Positions 17,685 to 26,902 are shown, counted from the stretch's first letter. The stretch is 64,000 bases of DNA from Chitinophaga rhizophila (GCF_019492185.1 NZ_JAICCF010000005.1:248001-312000); one strand, 5' to 3'. Notes: generated by a model not told the origin, from the sequence alone. Program-made: numbers and translations.

Positions 17685-18980
17685 CTAATAATGAGCGAAG
17701 TCATTCTCATAGTCTCCTTTAATCCTTTCCATTGGCGGATTGAAGTAACCATATTTCAGGTGAGGGAACTCTTCATGTATCAGGTCCTGTAATTGTTTAA
17801 TGCCCAGACAATCGCCCACATCGGTAATACCCAGACGTCCCAGATACCAGTCAGGATCAATGTTGAAGTTCCTCCATTGAATCATCTGCAGATCGGTATC
17901 CCTGATCAGCTGGCGTAGTGCTTCGTATTCACTCTCACTGTCAGTCATACCAGGGAAGGTGAAGTAGTTGATGGACGTCCATCCTCCAAATTCACGCACT
18001 ACTTTCAGACTCTCAATGATATCCTCAAATTTATAGTTGTTAGGTCGGTAGTACGGTGTATAAAACCTTTCCTGTGCAGAGTTGGTACTCACGCGGATAC
18101 TGTTCAGACCCGCCTTACACAGTTCCCGCACTGCATCCGGCTTACTACCATTTGTATTGATGTTGATACTGCCTTTCGGGGTATGCTTACGGATCTCAAT
18201 GATGGAGTCACGGATAGTCTCCCACATCAACAATGGCTCACCTTCACATCCTTGTCCGAAGCTTACTATCGGGAAAGGCGCTGTTTCCAGGTGAGGCACG
18301 GTATATTCCACAATCTCTTCTGCTGTCGGTTTGAAACGCAGACGGTCCTGTGTTGATACAATGCTTTCTTCTTCCGGCTGAAACGAGATACAGCCTATAC
18401 AGTTGGCGTTACAGGCAGGTGAAGAAGGTATAGGACATTCCCAGCGGCCCATGAAATAGTTACGGGCTGCCGGACAATGATAAGTCAGTGCACAGTTATC
18501 AGCCAGGTGTTTCACCAGCCTGTTATGCGGATATGCTTCCAGCAACTGATTGACGCCTTGTTTTACTTTTTTGTCATCAAAACCCGCACATTCCTGACGG
18601 ATGTCCTGTTCAATACGGGTAGCAGGTACGTAAAATTTACCATCCAGCCAGCCTACTGCGGTATAGCAGAAAAGCGGCAGGGTAGGAGCATCTGGCATTG
18701 TCTCATACGCTGCCAGATAAAATCCGGTATGCGCCGGCGGAATGAAGGCGGCTACTGCCCATCCTTTATCACACAGACCCATTTCGCCTGTTTTCGCATC
18801 CAGGCCAATGCCCCTGCGTCCGGGTAGTTCGTACAAAGAACCACCTTCCGGCAATTCTATCCACTCTTCCGGTTCGATCGGCCATGCATCCCAGCCGCTA
18901 CGGCCAGTCGTCAGCATGGAGGTATCTTCAAAGATGTTGCCTTTACCGTCAGAGTAAAGGATGTATGGAGACTGTTTCAA
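17685..18980 (-). CDS. Radical SAM protein of unknown function
   Basis: A 431-residue cytoplasmic protein. The 4Fe-4S cluster motif is C190-NAN-C194-IG-C197, the CxxxCxxC of radical SAM enzymes, followed by SFGQGCEGEP (the SAM-binding glycine region) and NINTNGSKPD and IRVSTNSAQE strands of the partial barrel. About 165 residues of N-terminal domain rich in aromatic and acidic residues precede it and match nothing I recognise; it contains extra Cys residues (C163, C169, C182). The only start codon in frame is TTG 18980; the frame is open 48 bp further upstream without ATG or GTG. The neighbouring genes (membrane protein, agmatinase family) do not reveal the substrate. It could be a peptide- or RNA-modifying enzyme, but this is not supported further. 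Confidence 0.85.
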   Translation of the reverse strand: MKQSPYILYSDGKGNIFEDTSMLTTGRSGWDAWPIEPEEWIELPEGGSLYELPGRRGIGLDAKTGEMGLCDKGWAVAAFIPPAHTGFYLAAYETMPDAPTLPLFCYTAVGWLDGKFYVPATRIEQDIRQECAGFDDKKVKQGVNQLLEAYPHNRLVKHLADNCALTYHCPAARNYFMGRWECPIPSSPACNANCIGCISFQPEEESIVSTQDRLRFKPTAEEIVEYTVPHLETAPFPIVSFGQGCEGEPLLMWETIRDSIIEIRKHTPKGSININTNGSKPDAVRELCKAGLNSIRVSTNSAQERFYTPYYRPNNYKFEDIIESLKVVREFGGWTSINYFTFPGMTDSESEYEALRQLIRDTDLQMIQWRNFNIDPDWYLGRLGITDVGDCLGIKQLQDLIHEEFPHLKYGYFNPPMERIKGDYENDFAHY

Positions 18981-19028
18981 ATGTTCAGATAGTTTCTTGT
19001 TGAATTTGTAATAATGTCCGGTGCGTTA

Positions 19029-19631
19029 TCAGATTCTGCTTTTGAAGAAATGATTCATCTCGTCCACTGTCGTCGCACCTCTCTCGTCAAGTACTTCCAG
19101 CTGCAATACCTTATTGTTTTTAAAGTCTATTGTAAGCAGGTCATTCCGCAAAATTACGTTATTCAGTTGGTTCCAGCCAATGGTACGGTCTGAAAAGGTC
19201 CCCGGCAACGCCAGACCCATCATATCAATCTTCACATAACAAGGCTGGAAGATTTTGTACTCCGCCCATCCGATATAGGCAGAAGCAATACCGGTCAGGA
19301 ACAACAGTATACCAATTAACGGCTGCATGTGACTCAGGAAGAAGAGGCATCCTGTCAGGCTCACGAATGCCTGAATTAGTCTGGCCATGCTGTTGGCGGA
19401 CTGAATATTCCGGAACCTCCGCATAACAAAGGGAAATGCCAGGCTTCCCAGACCCAGTACTATAAAAAAGATAGCCATGGCCCAGTTGGGTGAAGGACTA
19501 TTGTATGTACCTATGCCATTCATTAAAAACAGAATGCCCGCCAGTCCGTGCATCACCGGTTGCAGACGAAGACGTGTCATAGCGTTCGGGTGCAGTATCC
19601 TGATCCTGTATTGTGTCGTATTATCAGTCAT
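19029..19631 (-). CDS. Four-span membrane protein with PH-like C-terminus, unknown
   Basis: A 200-residue protein with four likely membrane segments (about 27-42, 48-68, 86-102, 106-124), then a cytoplasmic tail of about 75 residues, KIDMMGLALPGTFSDRTIGWNQLNNVILRND and on, whose strand pattern resembles the bacterial PH-like domains found after membrane hairpins. It ends 48 bp before the radical SAM gene starts, so the two may share a message. No catalytic motif is visible and I do not recognise a family. Start ATG 19631 gives MTDNTTQYRIRI. Confidence 0.72.
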   Translation of the reverse strand: MTDNTTQYRIRILHPNAMTRLRLQPVMHGLAGILFLMNGIGTYNSPSPNWAMAIFFIVLGLGSLAFPFVMRRFRNIQSANSMARLIQAFVSLTGCLFFLSHMQPLIGILLFLTGIASAYIGWAEYKIFQPCYVKIDMMGLALPGTFSDRTIGWNQLNNVILRNDLLTIDFKNNKVLQLEVLDERGATTVDEMNHFFKSRI

Positions 19632-19739
19632 TGATTCAGTAATATAATTATTAACGTCTTAAACGGCTATCATCATGTCAGTACCAGGAACATGTTCAGG
19701 GCGTACAACGCCGCTAATCTGCTTACCGGTACCTGATTA

Positions 19740-20783
19740 TTAATGCTGGTCCTTCACCATCAGATTGCACAACTTGAACAGTACTCTGGCACCCACATTC
19801 GCATCCCACTCATCATGCGAGGTACTTACCTCATTCAGGTCAAACCCGATCAGCTGGCGGCCGCTTTCCAGTACTTTTCTGAATAGGTAATATAGCTGCT
19901 CGGCTTCAAAGCCACCTGGTACAGGCGTGCCGGTACGCGGACAAAGCTTCGGATCCAGACCGTCAATATCAAAGCTGATGTATACCTGTTGCGGCAGGGT
20001 AGCAATAATATCATCGCAGATCTGCTTCCAGGTATCGCCCTCGTACAGGCGCGTTTTAATATCTCTGTCAAAGAAGGTTTTCACCTTCCCGTTACTATTA
20101 TTAATGTAGTCTACTTCTTCCTCACAGTAATCCCGGATACCGATCTGCACCAGCTGTGTCAGTTGCGGCACCTCTTTTAATGCATTATACATAATAGAGG
20201 CATGCGAATACTGAAACCCTTCATATCCGTTACGGAGATCACAGTGCGCATCAATCTGGAGAATGCCAAAGTCACCTTTTTTCTCACCGATCGCTTTGAA
20301 GAAGCCCAATGGCGTACTATGATCGCCACCTACCAGCCCGACAAGTTTACCGGCATTAAGCAGGTCTGACGTTTGACGGTATACCCAGTCATTCATTGCA
20401 ACAGTTCCTGTGTTGACATCCACCAACGTCTTCTTAAGAAATTCATTTTCACAGACATCTCCACCCTCAGTCAGGAATTTCAGGTATAGTTCTGCTTCTT
20501 TACGCAGGTAATCGCTGCGTAACAGGAGTTGTTTGTCAATATCCCGCATGAAAAAGCCGTGTTTCCACCCGTCTTTTACATCTGAATCGTACAGGTCTAC
20601 CTGCAGAGAGGCTTTAAAAATCTGTTCTGGCCCTCTGGCAGTGCCATGCGTATAAGAAACCGTAACTTCCCAGGGAACAGGCACTAATACCAGTTTTGCA
20701 TCCTCTTCTGTTGTAGGCAGGCCGAAAATGTTGTTGGACAACAGGCTCACTGAGTTGGGATCAAATTGAGATAAATCCGCCAT
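19740..20783 (-). CDS. Agmatinase/ureohydrolase family protein
   Basis: A 347-residue cytoplasmic enzyme. The binuclear Mn site is visible: GGDHS (about 146), DAHCDLRNGYE, SHAS and SFDIDGLDP with TGTPVPGG, so catalytic residues are intact. The family hydrolyses guanidino compounds (arginine, agmatine, formiminoglutamate, guanidinobutyrate) to urea or formamide. The N-terminal FGLPTTEEDAKLVLVPVPWEVTVSYTHG stretch is agmatinase-like, but the distinctive length suggests a separate Bacteroidota clade. ATG 20783 (MADLSQFDPN) is used in preference to 20843, since the longer N-terminus is proline-rich and a promoter box lies only 20 bp before it. No other polyamine genes are near. Confidence 0.85.
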   Translation of the reverse strand: MADLSQFDPNSVSLLSNNIFGLPTTEEDAKLVLVPVPWEVTVSYTHGTARGPEQIFKASLQVDLYDSDVKDGWKHGFFMRDIDKQLLLRSDYLRKEAELYLKFLTEGGDVCENEFLKKTLVDVNTGTVAMNDWVYRQTSDLLNAGKLVGLVGGDHSTPLGFFKAIGEKKGDFGILQIDAHCDLRNGYEGFQYSHASIMYNALKEVPQLTQLVQIGIRDYCEEEVDYINNSNGKVKTFFDRDIKTRLYEGDTWKQICDDIIATLPQQVYISFDIDGLDPKLCPRTGTPVPGGFEAEQLYYLFRKVLESGRQLIGFDLNEVSTSHDEWDANVGARVLFKLCNLMVKDQH

Positions 20784-20862
20784 GATAATGTAATTTGATA
20801 AAAAGAGGCCACCCTGCGGCGGTCCCGGCGACAAACCGTTCATACAAAACGATTTTCCGGCG

Positions 20863-20870
20863 CAAAGATA
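20863..20870 (-). promoter_or_regulatory. -7 box TATCTTTG before the agmatinase-family gene
   Basis: A perfect minus-strand TAnnTTTG lies 80 bp before ATG 20783 in the divergent region. Confidence 0.55.
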
Positions 20871-20996
20871 GTAATTTATGATGCTTCGACCATAAGATCC
20901 ATGTCACAGCAGGGGCTGCACCGTTTTTGGTTTTTTTTATGATAAAGATCATGTCTTCTTTTATGTAAAAAAAGACGCTTGAAGTTCATTTTGCTG

Positions 20997-21004
20997 TAAT
21001 TTTG
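20997..21004 (+). promoter_or_regulatory. -7 box TAATTTTG before ccmE
   Basis: A perfect TAnnTTTG element lies about 98 bp before the ccmE ATG. A correctly spaced -33 TTG is not clear. Confidence 0.55.
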
Positions 21005-21101
21005 CTTACGACAAAGACTGTATAAGACCATAACGACTTGTGCAGTTCTGCACTTTTTTGATCAAGGAATGCATTAAGGAAGAATCCGAATTATTTGCGA
21101 T

Positions 21102-21494
21102 ATGAAGAAATCTAACATTGTCCTGCTGGTATTGATTGCTGTAGCTATTGGTGTAATTGTCACAGTAGCAGGTGATTTCAGTACTTATGAGACATTCGCT
21201 ACGGCCAGACAGAAAGAAGGAAAGGAATTTCAGGTAATTGGTAAACTTGACACCACTAAGACAATGGAATACAATCCTGTAAAGGATGCCAACCTTTTCC
21301 GTTTCCATGTTATCGATAAGACCGGCGAAACCAGACCGGTAGTATTCTACGGAACTAAACCAACCGATTTCGAGAAGGCAGAAAGCGTAGTGCTGACCGG
21401 TAAAATGGCAGACGGCGAGTTCAAATGCAGTAAAATACTGATGAAGTGTCCTTCAAAATACAAAAACGATCAGGTGGCATTAGGAAAGGCATAA
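21102..21494 (+). CDS. ccmE: CcmE cytochrome c maturation haem chaperone, CXXXY variant
   Basis: A 130-residue protein with an N-terminal membrane anchor (about 6-24) and a periplasmic OB-fold domain. It takes haem from the CcmABCD complex and hands it to CcmF for attachment to apocytochromes. In the classical E. coli-type protein the haem is held by a His in an HxxxY motif. Here the site reads K-C116-P-S-K-Y120, so the His is replaced by Cys, as in the CXXXY variants described for some other bacteria and archaea. The gene is 90 bp upstream of ccmF, on the same strand, so the pair is likely co-transcribed. Confidence 0.93.
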   Translation: MKKSNIVLLVLIAVAIGVIVTVAGDFSTYETFATARQKEGKEFQVIGKLDTTKTMEYNPVKDANLFRFHVIDKTGETRPVVFYGTKPTDFEKAESVVLTGKMADGEFKCSKILMKCPSKYKNDQVALGKA

Positions 21495-21543
21495 TATATT
21501 AACTACCATATTCCATATACAGATATCATTATTCAATTTACGT

Positions 21544-21564
21544 CCGCAGACTGTCTGTCTGCGG
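21544..21564 (+). other. Short hairpin between ccmE and ccmF
   Basis: CCGCAGAC (21544-21551) and GTCTGCGG (21557-21564) form an 8-bp stem with a 5-nt loop, 20 bp before the ccmF start. There is no strong T-run, so it may be an attenuator or only a processing structure. Confidence 0.4.
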
Positions 21565-21584
21565 GCTTTCAATAATACCAGGTC

Positions 21585-24095
21585 TTGGATACAAAATACA
21601 TAGGGGAACATCTGTTACCCGGACAGATAGGACATTTTTCGGCGGTTTTGGCATTCGTAGCAGCCATGGTAGCTTCAGTAAGCTATTTCATGTCTGTACA
21701 GTCCAAAGAGGATTTATTAAAGGACTCCTGGAAAAAAATAGCCCGCTGGGCATTCATTATTCAGGCAATTGCGGTATTCTCTACCTTTGGCAGCCTGTAC
21801 TACGCTTTATACAATCACTATTTTGAATATAAATATGTTTGGCGCAACTCTTCCCGCGACCTGCCGGTAAGTTACCTGCTGGCCAGCTTCTGGGCCGACC
21901 AGGAGGGTAGTTTCCTCCTCTGGTCTATCTGGCACAGTGTGATCGGTTTATTACTGCTGCGTGTTGGTAAGAAATGGGAAGCGCCAGTGATGGCAACGCT
22001 GTCACTCGCACAGGTGTTCCTGGGTAGTATGCTGATCGGTATCTACATATTAGGATACCGTGTCGGCAGTAATCCTTTCCTGTTACTGCGCCTTGCAGAA
22101 GAAAACCAGGGATTGCCATGGGTGGCAAACGCCAATTATCTCGATTTCATCAAGGATGGTAATGGCCTGAACCTGTCCCTGCAGAACTACTGGATGGTGA
22201 TCCATCCGCCAGTACTGTTCCTCGGATTTGCATCTACCATTATTCCTTTTGCATATGCATTCGCAGGCCTCTGGACCCGTGAGTATAAAGAATGGATCAA
22301 GCCTGCATTGCCATGGTCTCTGTTTTCAGCCATGATCCTCGGTACCGGTATTATGATGGGTGCTGCCTGGGCTTATGAGTCACTGACCTTTGGCGGTTAC
22401 TGGGCATGGGACCCGGTAGAGAACGCCTCGCTCGTTCCATGGCTGACGCTGGTCGCAGGTGTACATACGCTGCTGGCCTTCAAATTCTCTGGTCATGCGT
22501 TGAAATCTACCTTCTTTTTCTTCTTTATCACCTTTGTACTCATCCTGTATTCTACCTTCCTGACGCGTAGCGGTGTGCTCGGCGATACTTCCGTACACTC
22601 CTTTACAGATCTGGGTATGAGTGGACAGCTGCTGGTACTCATGGCGGTATTCTCTATACCATCTTTTGCCCTGCTGATTATCAGAAGGAAAGAAATCCCG
22701 ACAGTGGTAAAAGAAGAAAGCACTTACTCCCGCGAGTTCTGGTTATTCATCGGAGCCCTGATTCTGATGATATCAGCTATCCAGATTACATTCACGACAT
22801 CTATCCCGGTTTGGAATAAGATCATCAACGGATTGGGTATCAAGAAATTATTTGGTCTTGAACAGGATATTGCGCCACCGGCTGATGGCGCGCTGCACTT
22901 CAATCAGATCCAGATCTGGATTGCGATTGTGATCGGTCTGCTCACGGCTATCGTGCAGTATCTGAAGTATAAAGACACGCCTAAAGGCTTCTTTACCAAA
23001 AAGATCGCTATTCCTACTATCATCAGCCTCGTCATCACTATTATTATTGGCATCTTTGGCGATGTGAACTATGTGGCATACGGTCCGGGCCTTCAATATG
23101 CCATTTATGTAATGCTGTTCGCCAGCGTATATGCAGTGGTTGGTAATGCGATGTATATATTTATAGGACAGAAAGGTAAGCTGAGAGCAGCTGGCGCTTC
23201 CGTAGCGCACGTTGGTTTCGGTATGGTGCTGTTGGGCATCCTGATCTCTTCTGCGAAGAAGGAAGTCATTTCTATCGACAGGATGAAAATGCTGGATGGT
23301 GGTTTCTTCGGAAAAGAAAGTAAAGAGAACTCCAGGGAGAACCTGATGTTGCCGAAGAACTTCCCGGTGCAGATGGGAGACTACCATGTTACCTATGCGG
23401 GAGACTCTGTTGCGCCCGGCGATGCCAAGACTTACTACCTGGTACGGTACGAACGTCGTGACCCTGCCAATGGCAATATTCTGGAGAAGTTCACCCTTCA
23501 TCCTGACGCCTTCCTGAGCAATAAGGGGCAGCAGCAGCTGACGCCTAATCCGGATTCCAGGCATTATCTGACGAAAGATATCTTCACTTATATTACCGCC
23601 GTGCCGATCAAGGATGAAGCCAGCGATACTGCGCAGTACAAATCTCATGAGATTGCGCCTGGCGACTCTGTGTTCTTTGCAAATGGCTACATGATCCTGG
23701 AGGGCCTGCAACCACAACCGCAGAACCGTAACTATGCCGCTCAGCCGAATGACCTGGCAGTAGGCGCACAGCTGAAGGTATTCACCAAGAATAACGAGCA
23801 ATATAACCTGTTGCCGGTATATTCACTGCGTGACAACAGTTATGAAGTGGTGGTACCTGATACGGTGTCTCCTTTGTCTTTGTATGTGAAGTTTAGCAAG
23901 ATCCTGCCGAAAGAGAAAAAAATTGTGCTGCAGGTGAAGGAATCTGATACATTTAAGGACTATATTGTGATGAAGGCATTTATATTCCCTTTCATTAATG
24001 TGTTGTGGTTAGGTATACTGGTGATGGTGATCGGGTTTATAATGAGTATAGTGCAGCGTGTGAAAGCGAACAGATCTAAAACGATTCAGTCATAA
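21585..24095 (+). CDS. ccmF: CcmF/CcsA-type haem lyase (cytochrome c assembly)
   Basis: An 836-residue multi-span inner-membrane protein that acts with CcmE in covalent attachment of haem to cytochrome c. The tryptophan-rich WWD domain is present (GGYWAWDPVENASLVPWL, near residue 270), with conserved His residues in HPPVLFLGF and on flanking segments, and a large periplasmic part (about 575-800) before a last membrane segment at the C-terminus. The start is a TTG at 21585: MDTKYIGEHLLPGQIGHF aligns with the usual N-terminus and no ATG fits. The C-terminal periplasmic extension is of usual size for Bacteroidota homologues. Confidence 0.92.
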   Translation: MDTKYIGEHLLPGQIGHFSAVLAFVAAMVASVSYFMSVQSKEDLLKDSWKKIARWAFIIQAIAVFSTFGSLYYALYNHYFEYKYVWRNSSRDLPVSYLLASFWADQEGSFLLWSIWHSVIGLLLLRVGKKWEAPVMATLSLAQVFLGSMLIGIYILGYRVGSNPFLLLRLAEENQGLPWVANANYLDFIKDGNGLNLSLQNYWMVIHPPVLFLGFASTIIPFAYAFAGLWTREYKEWIKPALPWSLFSAMILGTGIMMGAAWAYESLTFGGYWAWDPVENASLVPWLTLVAGVHTLLAFKFSGHALKSTFFFFFITFVLILYSTFLTRSGVLGDTSVHSFTDLGMSGQLLVLMAVFSIPSFALLIIRRKEIPTVVKEESTYSREFWLFIGALILMISAIQITFTTSIPVWNKIINGLGIKKLFGLEQDIAPPADGALHFNQIQIWIAIVIGLLTAIVQYLKYKDTPKGFFTKKIAIPTIISLVITIIIGIFGDVNYVAYGPGLQYAIYVMLFASVYAVVGNAMYIFIGQKGKLRAAGASVAHVGFGMVLLGILISSAKKEVISIDRMKMLDGGFFGKESKENSRENLMLPKNFPVQMGDYHVTYAGDSVAPGDAKTYYLVRYERRDPANGNILEKFTLHPDAFLSNKGQQQLTPNPDSRHYLTKDIFTYITAVPIKDEASDTAQYKSHEIAPGDSVFFANGYMILEGLQPQPQNRNYAAQPNDLAVGAQLKVFTKNNEQYNLLPVYSLRDNSYEVVVPDTVSPLSLYVKFSKILPKEKKIVLQVKESDTFKDYIVMKAFIFPFINVLWLGILVMVIGFIMSIVQRVKANRSKTIQS

Positions 24096-24161
24096 CGCTT
24101 TTAATCCCGGAGGCAGGAACCAGCTGTCTTCTGCCTTCGGGATTAAAACAATTCACTTCCC

Positions 24162-25166
24162 ATGAAAAGCAGCTGGCTGCGAATATCCCTGATTGCGGTT
24201 GCCGCCCTGGTAATTGTGTATTACCTTGGTCCGCGACCTGCCACTCCCCGCTACGATCCGATACTACCTTCGGTACCTCAGCAACCTTTGCAACTGGAAG
24301 CATATATCAGTGCAAAAGAACACTCCCACAAACTAAAACCCGACAACCAGGCCCGTATTATCTGGAATGATTCACTGCGAAGGAAAACGCCTTACAGTGT
24401 GGTGTATCTTCATGGATTTTCTGCCAGCCAGGAAGAGGGCGACCCGGTACATCAGGACTTTGCGAAGAAGTATGGGTGTAACCTGTATTTGTCCCGCCTG
24501 GATGCTCACGGACTGGATACTTCGGAGCCATTGCTGACGATGACCGCTACCGGCTTATGGGAAGATGCAAAGGAAGCGCTTAGTATCGGCAAGGCGATAG
24601 GGGAAAAGGTGATCCTGATTACATGCTCGACCGGCGGAACACTGGGCCTGAAACTGGCCGCTACTTATCCGAATGACGTCTATGCCGTTATTAATATGTC
24701 GCCAAATGTTGCGATTAATGACGATATGGCTTTCCTGGCGAATAATCCCTGGGGGCTGCAGATAGCCCGGTTGATCTTCAAAGGCAACTACAGGCAGTCA
24801 GTACCCGAGAATCCGGAAATAGCTAAATTCTGGTATAGTAGGTACCGGCTGGAAGCGGTGGTTGAACTGGAAAATCTGCTTGAGTCAACAATGGATCCCG
24901 GCCTGTTTCATACGATCCGGCAGCCGGTATTGAATTTGTATTATTTCCGGGATGCCGACCATCAGGACAAGACAGTGAAAGTGTCTGCAATATTACAGAT
25001 GCATGAGCAATTGGGTACGCCGGCAGATAAAAAAGAGGCGGTGGCGATTCCGCAGGCAGAGGCACATGTAATAGGCAGTTATCTTACTTCCCACGATGTT
25101 CCTGCAGTAGAGAGAGCAATTGATTCGTTTGTACAAAATAAGTTGGGCCTGCAGCCCGTTAAATAA
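24162..25166 (+). CDS. Alpha/beta hydrolase, serine aminopeptidase/lipase-like
   Basis: A 334-residue protein with an N-terminal hydrophobic segment (about 8-22) that likely exports or anchors it. The hydrolase fold is indicated by YLHGFSAS (83-89, oxyanion-hole region), SRLDAHGLD, and the nucleophile elbow TCS156TGG, where the first Gly of GxSxG is a Cys. A late acid (FRDADHQD) and a His near the C-terminus (EAHVIGSYLTSHD) complete the triad. The substrate is unknown; sequence style is near the monoglyceride lipase/carboxylesterase group. It follows ccmF by 66 bp but has no known link with cytochrome maturation. Confidence 0.85.
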   Translation: MKSSWLRISLIAVAALVIVYYLGPRPATPRYDPILPSVPQQPLQLEAYISAKEHSHKLKPDNQARIIWNDSLRRKTPYSVVYLHGFSASQEEGDPVHQDFAKKYGCNLYLSRLDAHGLDTSEPLLTMTATGLWEDAKEALSIGKAIGEKVILITCSTGGTLGLKLAATYPNDVYAVINMSPNVAINDDMAFLANNPWGLQIARLIFKGNYRQSVPENPEIAKFWYSRYRLEAVVELENLLESTMDPGLFHTIRQPVLNLYYFRDADHQDKTVKVSAILQMHEQLGTPADKKEAVAIPQAEAHVIGSYLTSHDVPAVERAIDSFVQNKLGLQPVK

Positions 25167-25270
25167 ATAGTTCAGTTTTTCTTCAGTATTCAACCGTTTC
25201 TAACATATACATTTCCTAATAACCAGGTTGAAGACGCTCACCACTATTTAATTAAAGACCAGGTGAAAAG

Positions 25271-25307
25271 ATGCCTGCTACGTTTTAGGATGTAGCAGGC
25301 TTTTTTA
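25271..25307 (+). terminator. Rho-independent terminator after the hydrolase gene
   Basis: GCCTGCTAC pairs exactly with GTAGCAGGC over a 10-nt loop, followed by six Ts. It lies about 105 bp after the hydrolase stop. Confidence 0.9.
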
Positions 25308-25910
25308 TGCATTATGGTTGAGTTATTTATTGAGTAATTTCGTAGAATTAATTCTTTATCAAATACTTAAAACAATAATCTCACTTTTGTTTATGATTGA
25401 TTGGCTGGCAGATGGCTATGGGAATAAGCGTTTACCCGGCAGAGCCGGTTTAAAATACTTAGCTGACACAGCCTAAGAGATTGAAAACCAGTATACTCAG
25501 ATATTATGTATCCTGGCATTATTTTTTCATGTTCATGTTAGGAAACTGACTCGCGGAACTTCACTTTTAATTGGCAGCGATATCTGATACTCCCTTAATG
25601 CCAGGTTTTGTAATTAAAGTTCACATATCCTTTTAAAATATTAATACTTCACAGATATAATTGGTTTACAATAAATTGTAAGCTACACTTAAAGTGATGA
25701 TTTAATCATAAGCACTTGTTTTTTGCCTCTCCTGTTACTGTTTTACTACTCAGTTTATCCAACCGTACCTATAGTGCGCATTTTTCTTTGCTGATGCGTT
25801 CGGCTGACAGGTGTGCGTAGTCGTTTGACATACATGGACGGTGCGGATTATTATGTTCAGGTATGCCGGAGTAGTTACCAAGATGCAACAACTGGTAGCT
25901 GTTGAAACAG

Positions 25911-26042
25911 GGTTAATGTTTTACATCTTCCCGGTATAGACAGGTCACCTGGAGGTCACTAAGAGGTCACTTCGATATCCCCGGGATATTGAAGTGACCT
26001 TTTAGTGACCTGTTGGAAGGCTGATGAATTGAAACATTAAGC
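25911..26042. repeat. MITE-like palindromic element, copy 1
   Basis: The core 25953-26011 has two 29-base arms with only two G-T pairs, centred on ATATCCCCGGGATAT. The palindrome extends outward to TTAATGTTT (25913-25921) and AAACATTAA (26032-26040). An extra 11-bp GGTCAC-containing unit lies on the left side. A second copy with the same plan is at 56460-56581. No gene is inside. Confidence 0.85.
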
Positions 26043-26184
26043 GAACATTGACCAGGTTATCAGGCATGTTTTTCAGGCAATTAGACAGGCGGATCTGAAC
26101 AGCGAAAAGCACGTAAAAAGCCCCCCATTTGCTATCATTATTTAGCATATCTTTAGTATAAATTTCAGATTAGATTAGGAGTTT

Positions 26185-26808
26185 ATGCGTCGTCTCACCG
26201 CTTTCACCATCCTGTTTGCCAGCATATTCTGTGTATTGGGCGTCAATGGGGTACATGCCCAGGTGCGCCATGGAGCTGACAGCATTGCGGTGAGTGCTAT
26301 CGTCGTAGGTACAGATACAGTGCCGTCTATCACCTTACATATTTTCGAAGTTGTAGATAAGCTGCCGAAGAAATTCCGGAAGCAGCGTGAGGCATGGACC
26401 CGTTTACGTAATGCGGTCTATGTGACCTATCCCTATGCGAAGGCGGCTGCCCGTATTCTGAAAGATGTTGATGCCCATCTGGCCACTTTGCATGATAAAA
26501 AGGAAAAAAAGAAGTACCTGGCGGAGATAGAAAAGAAGATGAAGGCACAGTTTGGCGATAAGCTGGAAAATCTGTCTGTTTACCAGGGCAAGGTGTTGAT
26601 GAAGTTAATTAACCGGGAAACCGGTCAGAACTGTTATGAGATCATCAAAGAGTTGAAAGGTGGCTTTTCTGCCCGGATGTGGCAGACGGTTGCATTTTTC
26701 TTTGGTGGCAATCTGAAAAGTGAATATGATACCCAGGAGGATAAGGATATTGAAGTGATTGTCCAGGAAATTGAATTGTACCGGGGTTCCAGGGCTTACA
26801 ACTATTGA
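26185..26808 (+). CDS. DUF4294-family exported protein
   Basis: A 207-residue protein with a signal peptide (about 1-26, ending GVHAQ). After a short variable part comes a conserved helical region with RLRNAVYVTYPYAKAAARIL, a charged coiled stretch (KKEKKKYLAEIEKKMKAQFG), LMKLINRETGQNCYEII and FSARMWQTVAFFFGGNLKSEYD, the pattern of the DUF4294 family of Bacteroidota. No catalytic residues can be named. It is the first gene after the palindromic element, with a TATCTTTA element (26148-26155) 30 bp ahead. The following secreted gene starts 94 bp after its stop and may belong to the same unit. Confidence 0.82.
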   Translation: MRRLTAFTILFASIFCVLGVNGVHAQVRHGADSIAVSAIVVGTDTVPSITLHIFEVVDKLPKKFRKQREAWTRLRNAVYVTYPYAKAAARILKDVDAHLATLHDKKEKKKYLAEIEKKMKAQFGDKLENLSVYQGKVLMKLINRETGQNCYEIIKELKGGFSARMWQTVAFFFGGNLKSEYDTQEDKDIEVIVQEIELYRGSRAYNY

Positions 26809-26902
26809 CACACTTTATCATTATGAATTACCTCTTCTCATTGTAATAGGCCCTTCTCCCCAGGCCTACGTCTATTCTGACAAATCTGCCGTAAATTCAC
26901 AG

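Larger units (their letters stand above)
25167..26184. other. 1-kb gene-poor region with terminator and palindromic element
   Basis: AT-rich, no supported reading frame. It contains a strong terminator (25271-25307) and the palindromic element at 25911-26042. In the 600 bp between them I see no gene or RNA signature. Confidence 0.6.

Noticed and set aside
22848..23801. Long minus-strand frame (317 codons) inside ccmF
   Set aside because: It lies wholly antisense to ccmF, whose motifs are intact, and its product shows no recognisable family or coding features.
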